Positions 24,252 through 29,578 of a stretch of 29,578 bases of DNA are shown piece after piece; position 1 is the stretch's first letter; the number at the start of each line of letters is the position of its first letter. A program made the translations under genes and the position numbers. This stretch comes from Bacteroidota bacterium (GTDB lineage: Bacteria > Bacteroidota > Bacteroidia > Bacteroidales > WCHB1-69): contig JAEZOU010000071.1 in assembly GCA_023413895.1 (NCBI GenBank), positions 1 to 29,578 of the forward strand. The letters run 5' to 3'. The notes below the pieces were generated by a model. That model was not told the origin of the DNA and ran no database searches. It saw only the letters and a list, made by a program, of their open reading frames with translations.

Positions 24252-24782
24252 TTATTTTTCTGAAATTGTTTCAAATTCCATCATCAAACTTTGAGCAATG
24301 CCGACCTTATTTCCATCACCAGAAACGCCGTATGCCAAGTGCGCTGGTATGACAATGCGTGCTTTGCTGCCGAGTTTCATCAGTTGAACCACTTCGTGCA
24401 GCGCAGGTATTGCTTCCGATTTGTTAACGGTAAATTGGATGAGACCACTCTTTTCTGAGTTGTCAATCTCTTCTCCAGTAAGAAGATAGGTCTTATAGTT
24501 GAGGGCTACAGATGTGCCTTCTGTAGGAAGTTCACCATCGCCTTCGCGCAGTATCATATAGCGTAATCCAGAACCCGTTTTCTTCATATCCCATTCGTGA
24601 CGTTTTATGTAAAGGTCTATCTCTTCATTTTCTAAAAGTATGGCACGAGAGTTGAGTTCTACAAATGGGTCTTCCTCTTCTGTTTGCTGTTCTGTATTCG
24701 TAAGTATAGTGCCCGCACTATTCTCTTTCTGTCCGCACGAAAATAGTACTAAAGTAATAAATAGGTAGAAGATTTTTTTCAT
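24252..24782 (-). CDS. FKBP-type peptidyl-prolyl isomerase lipoprotein
   Basis: The 176-aa product has a lipobox LFSC (C16) and a single FKBP domain from about residue 70. That domain includes GTSVALNYKTYLLTGEEIDNS, EVVQLMKLGSKARIVIPAHLAYG and the C-terminal strand. The LxxGxxxxxxIPxxLAYG region is the usual FKBP active-site loop. Some Bacteroidota proteins of this kind accompany gliding or secretion systems (GldI type), but no such gene is nearby. It starts 7 nt after nrnA and precedes the larger FKBP gene by 29 nt. Confidence 0.88.
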   Translation of the reverse strand: MKKIFYLFITLVLFSCGQKENSAGTILTNTEQQTEEEDPFVELNSRAILLENEEIDLYIKRHEWDMKKTGSGLRYMILREGDGELPTEGTSVALNYKTYLLTGEEIDNSEKSGLIQFTVNKSEAIPALHEVVQLMKLGSKARIVIPAHLAYGVSGDGNKVGIAQSLMMEFETISEK

Positions 24783-24789
24783 TAGCCTT

Positions 24790-25800
24790 CTATTTTTTCA
24801 ATTTGGGGTGGTTACGAACAACCTCTTCAAAGTATTTGATGGTATTTTCTAATGTATCATAATGGTATGAAGCCGCAGCGTTCTTGTGACCTCCGCCAGA
24901 AAAATAGGTTGATGCGAAGGTGTTGACATCAAAGTCGCCTTTAGAACGGAACGATATTCGGATTCGATTCTCCTTTTCGGTGAAAAATGCAGTGAATTTT
25001 ACGCATTGGAGCGACAAACCATAGTTTACAAATCCCTCTGTATCACCATCTTTAAATTCATTTTCTTGTAACTCTTTTTTAGAAAGATACATATAGGAGG
25101 TTTCTAACTCTTCCATAATCTTAAGATTGCTGAGCGCTACGCCTAATAAGCGCAAGCGGCTGGTGGAGTAGTTGTCGTAAATCAATCGATGTATTGCTTC
25201 GCCATTTACTCCCAAAGAGATAAGATGCTCCAAAATACGATAGGTGATGGTGTGATTGCACGAATAACTTAGTGAGCCTGTATCGGTGATAATGCCACTA
25301 TAGATACATTCTGCCGCCTCTTTCGATAACGATTTTATGTCGTCTAAGCACTCATTAATAAATCGATAAACCATTTCGCAAGTAGAGGTGGTCGTCGTTT
25401 CTGAAAAGCAGAAGTTGCAAGGAAACATCGGATTAATATGGTGGTCAATATGAATACGATACGCTGTTGATTGATCAATAACCTCTTCCAACTCTTTGCC
25501 GCTTCGGTGTGCTCCATTCATATCTACGGCAAAAAGAATATCGCAATTTAAAATATGTTTGTGTGCCGTGTTAAGATGTTTGTTGGCAATGATTACAGTG
25601 TCGCTATCAGGCATCCACTCTAAATAATTGGGGAAATTGTTGGGAACAACACAAGTTACTTTATGACCTTTTCCTGTTAAATAATGACGTAATGCTAAAG
25701 AGGAACCCAAAGCATCCCCATCAGGGTTATAATGAGTTATTATTGTAATCTCTTTAGGCTCAGATAGTTGTAATTTTAATTCTTCGATGTTTCTAAGCAT
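24790..25800 (-). CDS. nrnA: DHH-family nanoRNase / pAp phosphatase
   Basis: NrnA-type enzymes degrade very short RNA and remove the 3'-phosphate of pAp. The 336-aa protein has the N-terminal DHH domain with HYNPDGDALGSSLA (D27, D29), D93 in FAVDMNG, and the name-giving DHH at 119-121 (HIDHHINP). The C-terminal DHHA1 domain ends with GGGHKNAAASY. These metal ligands are all present. It heads the minus-strand operon with the two FKBP genes and msrC. Confidence 0.9.
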   Translation of the reverse strand: MLRNIEELKLQLSEPKEITIITHYNPDGDALGSSLALRHYLTGKGHKVTCVVPNNFPNYLEWMPDSDTVIIANKHLNTAHKHILNCDILFAVDMNGAHRSGKELEEVIDQSTAYRIHIDHHINPMFPCNFCFSETTTTSTCEMVYRFINECLDDIKSLSKEAAECIYSGIITDTGSLSYSCNHTITYRILEHLISLGVNGEAIHRLIYDNYSTSRLRLLGVALSNLKIMEELETSYMYLSKKELQENEFKDGDTEGFVNYGLSLQCVKFTAFFTEKENRIRISFRSKGDFDVNTFASTYFSGGGHKNAAASYHYDTLENTIKYFEEVVRNHPKLKK

Positions 25801-25822
25801 AGAAATGCAGTTAATGAAAATG

Positions 25823-25830
25823 CAAAATTA
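25823..25830 (-). promoter_or_regulatory. -7 box of the nrnA operon
   Basis: TAATTTTG followed by C on the minus strand fits TAnnTTTG. It lies 22 nt upstream of the nrnA ATG, with transcription expected to start near 25815. Confidence 0.55.
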
Positions 25831-25852
25831 CATCAAAAAATGATATGTAGGA

Positions 25853-26845
25853 TTACTTTTGGGAAAGATTTTTCTCTTTTTTTGAGACAATAAGTGGTTT
25901 GATTCCTGTTTTTTGTGTAATCAGAATGAAAATTCGGCATAAAACAAGGGCGAAAAGGATTCTGAAAATCACGATGCCGCTGTAGTGCGCCCCGCACGAG
26001 AACATCAGCAGTGTGTCTTCGATGATACTATGACACAAACTGAGTAAAACAATAGCGTAGAGAAGATCGTGAGAGGTAAGTTGCCGCTCTTCTGCTTCTG
26101 CAATGATTAACCCTCCACCGTATGCCAACCCCATTGTTAAGCCCACTACCACCGAAGGTATAGCATTGGGACTGATTCCTAAAAATTTCACCAGCGGGTG
26201 GAGAAGTTGGTTGATGAAGTGTAGAATTTTTAGTTTATCCAATATTTTTAGAAGTATTACCATCAGGAAGATAATCAAGAAGATAAGAGCAAAACTTTTA
26301 AGTTGACTCAACAACCAAAGTCCCCAAGTGCTGTTTTGCATCTGTATGTTGATGATTACTTCCGCTGGTTCAGTAAGAAAATTTCCCCATCGATAGATGG
26401 CGTTGAGAAGAATACCTGAGAGTAGTGCCGGAAAAAAGCGGATAGCGAAAGCAAACCACCAGCGTACACCACAACGATTGGCCACTGTGAGTTCCGCAGG
26501 AAATGTGTGTGCCAATAAGATTATGGTGGAAAGAACCGTGATTTGTGCTATTGTCATCGGTTGCGCTAAATCTGGAAGAAGCGTTACATACGCAAAAATT
26601 CCACCATAGATGTTCACTAACATTGAGGTCGCCCAAACAATCCCCATCTCTCCTGGTAGTCCCATCAATTGCATTAAAGGAGCTAAAATCTCTCCAAGGT
26701 ATGGCATCCAACCTAAAAGTTGAAAAAATCTGATTATCAAAGCTATCGGGAACATTACTTTAAAAAGTAACCATACCGTTTTACCACTTTTAACTATAGC
26801 TTCTTGTAGTGAAGTAAGAATATTTTTGAGAATTTTTTGCGACAT
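25853..26845 (-). CDS. Nucleoside-recognition (Gate) domain membrane protein
   Basis: The 330-aa protein is highly hydrophobic, with about eight likely membrane segments. Two homologous Gate-like halves are visible, around FPIALIIRFFQLLGWMPYLG and HPLVKFLGISPNAIPSVVVG. The LLGWMPYLGEILAPLMQLMG part is typical of the nucleoside-recognition family, which also includes the spore maturation proteins SpmA/B. The conserved acidic and polar region IIEDTLLMFSCGA is also present. The transported substrate cannot be stated. It is transcribed divergently from butyrate kinase from its own promoter. Confidence 0.82.
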   Translation of the reverse strand: MSQKILKNILTSLQEAIVKSGKTVWLLFKVMFPIALIIRFFQLLGWMPYLGEILAPLMQLMGLPGEMGIVWATSMLVNIYGGIFAYVTLLPDLAQPMTIAQITVLSTIILLAHTFPAELTVANRCGVRWWFAFAIRFFPALLSGILLNAIYRWGNFLTEPAEVIINIQMQNSTWGLWLLSQLKSFALIFLIIFLMVILLKILDKLKILHFINQLLHPLVKFLGISPNAIPSVVVGLTMGLAYGGGLIIAEAEERQLTSHDLLYAIVLLSLCHSIIEDTLLMFSCGAHYSGIVIFRILFALVLCRIFILITQKTGIKPLIVSKKEKNLSQK

Positions 26846-26867
26846 TTCCCTCTCTTTTTTAAGGTTG

Positions 26868-26875
26868 CAAAATTA
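26868..26875 (-). promoter_or_regulatory. -7 box of the nucleoside-recognition gene
   Basis: TAATTTTG followed by C on the minus strand matches the same -7 form as the nrnA operon. It lies 22 nt before the ATG at 26845. Confidence 0.55.
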
Positions 26876-26946
26876 TGAAAATATGTCGTTTGTTGAATCT
26901 TTCTTTATAATTTGCGAAAATCATTTTTTTGTATCATAAAAATGTT

Positions 26947-26954
26947 TATATTTG
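26947..26954 (+). promoter_or_regulatory. -7 box of butyrate kinase
   Basis: TATATTTG followed by CACG fits TAnnTTTG. A TTTG at 26928-26931 is a possible -33 element with a short spacer. Transcription should start near 26962, about 37 nt before the chosen ATG. Confidence 0.6.
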
Positions 26955-26998
26955 CACGAAATTTTGAAGAGATAATTATTATCATTAAAAATAGAAAT

Positions 26999-28069
26999 AT
27001 GAAAAAAATTCTTGCTATTAATCCAGGTTCAACATCAACAAAAATTGCAGTTTTTGAAGATGAAAATCAGGTGTTTGTGAAAAATTTAAAACACTCTACT
27101 GAAGAGTTGGAGCCATTCAAATCAATTGCTGAGCAATATGAATTTCGTAAAAATGTAATTCTTAATGAGTTGAAAGAAAATGGTATCGATATCAGTTCTG
27201 TTGATTTTGTGATTGGTCGCGGTGGGCTTATCAAACCCATTCAATCAGGAGTGTATCGCGTAAATGAGTTGATGAAAGAGCATCTTCGTATGGGGTATAA
27301 TGGCGAGCATGCTTGTAACTTAGGCGGACTTATTGCAGATAGTATTGCACAATCAATTGGTTTAAAAGAGTCTTTCATTGCTGATCCTGTTGTGGTCGAT
27401 GAGTTCCCAGAAGTAGCCCGCATTGCTGGTCATCCACTTTTTGAAAGAAAATCTATTTTTCACGCTCTCAACCAAAAAGCAATTGCAAGAACATATGCAA
27501 TGAAAGTGGGTAAGAAGTATGAAGATCTGAACTTGATTGTTGCACACATGGGCGGTGGCGTTAGCGTTGGCGCTCACCAAAAAGGTCAGGTTATCGATGT
27601 AAACCAAGCTCTTGATGGTGAAGGTCCATTCTCTCCAGAACGTTCAGGTACTTTGCCTATGAATCAAGTGATTAACTACTGCTTCAGCGGTGAATATACT
27701 AAAGAAGAAGTGAAGAAAATGGTGGTTGGTAAAGGCGGTTTCGTTGGCTATTTTGGTGTAAATGACGCTTACGAAATTGAAAAACGTGCCCTCGCAGGTG
27801 ATCAAAAAGCTGACCTTCTCGAAACTGCAATGGCTTACCAAGTGGCTAAAAGTATCGGAGAAAATGCTACCGTTTTGAAAGGTAAAGTGGATGCTATTTT
27901 GATTACAGGTGGTATCGCTTACGGAAAACCAATTGTGGCTAAAATTCGCGAAAGAATCGATTGGATTGCTCCTGTTGAAGTGTTCCCTGGCGAAGATGAA
28001 ATGAAAGCAATGGCTTTCAATGCAATGTTGGTTATCAATGGCGAAATGGAACCTAAAGAGTATCTATAG
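26999..28069 (+). CDS. buk: Butyrate kinase
   Basis: This acetokinase-superfamily enzyme converts butyryl phosphate and ADP to butyrate and ATP, or works on a branched-chain analogue. The 356-aa protein begins with the phosphate motif MKKILAINPGSTSTKIAVF. It later has VAHMGGGVSVGAHQKG, ALDGEGPFSPERSGTLP and ILITGGIAYG, all typical of the family. I chose ATG 26999 because an in-frame ATG at 26912 lies before the promoter box. No phosphotransbutyrylase gene is adjacent, so the partner must be elsewhere. nadK follows after 17 nt. Confidence 0.95.
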   Translation: MKKILAINPGSTSTKIAVFEDENQVFVKNLKHSTEELEPFKSIAEQYEFRKNVILNELKENGIDISSVDFVIGRGGLIKPIQSGVYRVNELMKEHLRMGYNGEHACNLGGLIADSIAQSIGLKESFIADPVVVDEFPEVARIAGHPLFERKSIFHALNQKAIARTYAMKVGKKYEDLNLIVAHMGGGVSVGAHQKGQVIDVNQALDGEGPFSPERSGTLPMNQVINYCFSGEYTKEEVKKMVVGKGGFVGYFGVNDAYEIEKRALAGDQKADLLETAMAYQVAKSIGENATVLKGKVDAILITGGIAYGKPIVAKIRERIDWIAPVEVFPGEDEMKAMAFNAMLVINGEMEPKEYL

Positions 28070-28086
28070 TCGGTTAATTTACTACT

Positions 28087-28971
28087 ATGAAAATTGCTGC
28101 CTATTGCCGCAATGTCGATGATGACAACCTTGAGTTTGTGCGTAAAGCATTGAAACTCGTTAAAAAAGGAAATCATGAACTTCTTCTACACGAATATTTT
28201 AAATCGGTAGTTGTTGATGAAGATGTTTTGTGGTTTTCTACATATCAAGATCTAAAAGATGCCGCTCCCGTCGATTTTATGCTTTCATTCGGCGGTGACG
28301 GCTCTTTTATTGATGCCGCTAATGTTCTGGCAGACCTTGGAATACCTCTTGTAGGAGTAAATACAGGAAGAATCGGTTTCCTAACTTCTATTACTAAGAA
28401 AAATTTTGAAGAGTATTGGAAATTGTTAGAAACAGGTTGCTATACTATTGAGGAGCGTTCACTTTTGCATATCGATGCCGATGTGAAGTTGCCATTGCAA
28501 CATACTTTTGCCCTGAACGATATCTCAATCCATAATACAGAGGTCAATTCTATTACAGGCGTAAAACTTTGGGTAAATGATTTGCCTGCAAATACTTATT
28601 GGGCTGATGGACTCATCGTGGCAACGCCAACTGGATCTACAGCATATTCTTTGAGTTGCGGAGGTCCCATTATTCATCCCCAAACGCAGGTAAATGTGAT
28701 TACCCCAATCTCCTCCCATTCGCTTGCCGTACGGCCTATCGTAATTAGTAATAACGATGTGCTGAAAATTGAGGTACTATCACGAAATGAAAAATTTTTG
28801 CTTACCGTTGATTCAGAGCGTATTACACTTGAAAATCCAATAACCTTGACAATCTCTAAGGAGAACTTTACTATAAAAACTACGCGTTTCCTAAAATCCG
28901 ATTTCTACTCAGTTATTAGAGAAAAACTGCTCTGGGGAATCGATTTGAGAAATTTTGAAACCGAAAACTAA
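28087..28971 (+). CDS. nadK: NAD kinase
   Basis: NAD kinase phosphorylates NAD to NADP. The 294-aa protein has the nucleotide motif GGDGS at 69-73 (LSFGGDGSFIDAA), NTGRIGFLTSI, and the NAD-binding stretch LIVATPTGSTAYSLSCGGPI. Length and order of motifs are as expected. It is the middle gene of a likely buk-nadK-lplA transcript, with gaps of 17 and 18 nt. Confidence 0.96.
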   Translation: MKIAAYCRNVDDDNLEFVRKALKLVKKGNHELLLHEYFKSVVVDEDVLWFSTYQDLKDAAPVDFMLSFGGDGSFIDAANVLADLGIPLVGVNTGRIGFLTSITKKNFEEYWKLLETGCYTIEERSLLHIDADVKLPLQHTFALNDISIHNTEVNSITGVKLWVNDLPANTYWADGLIVATPTGSTAYSLSCGGPIIHPQTQVNVITPISSHSLAVRPIVISNNDVLKIEVLSRNEKFLLTVDSERITLENPITLTISKENFTIKTTRFLKSDFYSVIREKLLWGIDLRNFETEN

Positions 28972-28989
28972 AATCCTCAAAAACTACTT

Positions 28990-29578
28990 ATGCGTTGCAT
29001 TTTTAATTCCAGTACAGATGCCTATTTTAATTTGGCAGTGGAAGAATTCTTGCTTAAAAATCTGGAAGATAACGTTTTTATGTTGTGGAAAAACGAGCCT
29101 TCCGTAATTGTAGGAAGATTTCAAAATTCGTTAGCAGAAATAAATCTTGATTATGTTAATGAAAAAAATATCAAAGTGGTGCGAAGATTAACGGGAGGTG
29201 GGGCTGTTTTCCATGACTTCGGAAATCTGAATTTTACCTTTATTGATAATCAAGGCCAAGGTGATTTCAGAACCTTTACCCAACCTATTTTGGAACTGCT
29301 CCGTAGTTTAGGAGTGGATGCACGTTTTGAGGGAAGAAATGATTTGATGATTGATGGTCAGAAGTTTTCTGGAAATGCGCAATGTAAACACGGAAAGCGT
29401 ATAATGCATCACGGAACGCTTCTTTTTTCTACCGAGATGACAGATTTGTCGGAGGCCTTAAAGGTGAATCCGTTGAAGTTTGTGGATAAAGCGGTGAAAT
29501 CGGTTAGAAAACGTGTTACCAATATCAGTTCACATCTTCCTAAACCTCTATCTGTTGACCAATTTGCAGATTTATTGA
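28990..29578 (+). CDS. lplA: Lipoate-protein ligase A, 3' end outside the window
   Basis: Reading from ATG 28990 gives 196 codons without a stop before the window ends. The product shows the biotin/lipoate ligase fold motifs RRLTGGGAVFHD, GRNDLMIDGQKFSGNAQ and HHGTLLFSTE, which bind lipoate and lipoyl-AMP. It would attach salvaged lipoate to 2-oxoacid dehydrogenase or GcvH proteins. It starts 18 nt after nadK and is probably co-transcribed with it. The missing C-terminal part would carry the accessory domain if there is one. Confidence 0.9.
   Translation, partial: MRCIFNSSTDAYFNLAVEEFLLKNLEDNVFMLWKNEPSVIVGRFQNSLAEINLDYVNEKNIKVVRRLTGGGAVFHDFGNLNFTFIDNQGQGDFRTFTQPILELLRSLGVDARFEGRNDLMIDGQKFSGNAQCKHGKRIMHHGTLLFSTEMTDLSEALKVNPLKFVDKAVKSVRKRVTNISSHLPKPLSVDQFADLL

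Noticed and set aside
26912..26998. Longer start for butyrate kinase
   Set aside because: The extra 29 residues precede the -7 box, and the family starts at MKKILAINPGS.

Overview
The window comes from a Bacteroidota chromosome, most likely order Bacteroidales. The evidence is the repeated TAnnTTTG-type -7 promoter boxes, the lipoproteins with FTSC/FTGC-like lipoboxes, a lipoprotein dipeptidyl-peptidase III of the HECLGH type, and the moderately AT-rich coding. I do not assign a genus.

Region 1 (1-7400) is a complete type V-A CRISPR-Cas locus: cas12a, a 130-nt structured gap, overlapping cas4-cas1-cas2, a leader whose promoter abuts the array, and an array of 18 repeats and 17 spacers. Its main surprise is in Cas12a. 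The N-terminal REC part and the C-terminal RuvC/Nuc part look canonical, with D912, E1005, D1254 and R1217 visible. Residues of about 555-900 (WED-II, PAM-interacting and WED-III by position) lack the usual LPGxNKMLPKVFF-type PAM motif. They are encoded by visibly more AT-rich DNA, as if this module had been swapped in or had diverged rapidly. The array has an exact spacer duplication (11 and 17), a perfect terminal repeat followed by an orphan spacer-like tail, and a well-formed promoter pointing back into it from the far end.

Region 2 (7400-16700) holds two tandem, nearly identical small lipoproteins with unlike signal peptides. They are followed by a six-gene, tightly packed + strand operon for envelope and peptide functions: a secreted protein, an M48 metallopeptidase, a beta-barrel-like protein, a dipeptidyl-peptidase III lipoprotein, a YD-repeat-like protein and ThpR.

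Region 3 (16700-20740) is the minus-strand operon alaS-smpB-merR. It is bracketed by two inverted copies of a ~140-bp extragenic element built of two conserved cores at conserved spacing around a variable middle.

Region 4 (20860-22460) is a small defence remnant. It has a 5'-truncated frame with a CARF-like SPGT motif, then an intact Card1/Can2-like CARF plus PD-(D/E)xK nuclease with its own promoter. Such nucleases are normally switched on by cyclic oligoadenylate from type III Cas10, and no cas10 or other type III gene is in the window.

Region 5 (22500-29578) is housekeeping. It has a minus operon nrnA, two FKBP-type lipoproteins and free methionine-(R)-sulfoxide reductase with a C-terminal PAS-like domain. 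It also has a nucleoside-recognition membrane protein, and a divergent + strand group of butyrate kinase, NAD kinase and a lipoate-protein ligase cut by the window end.
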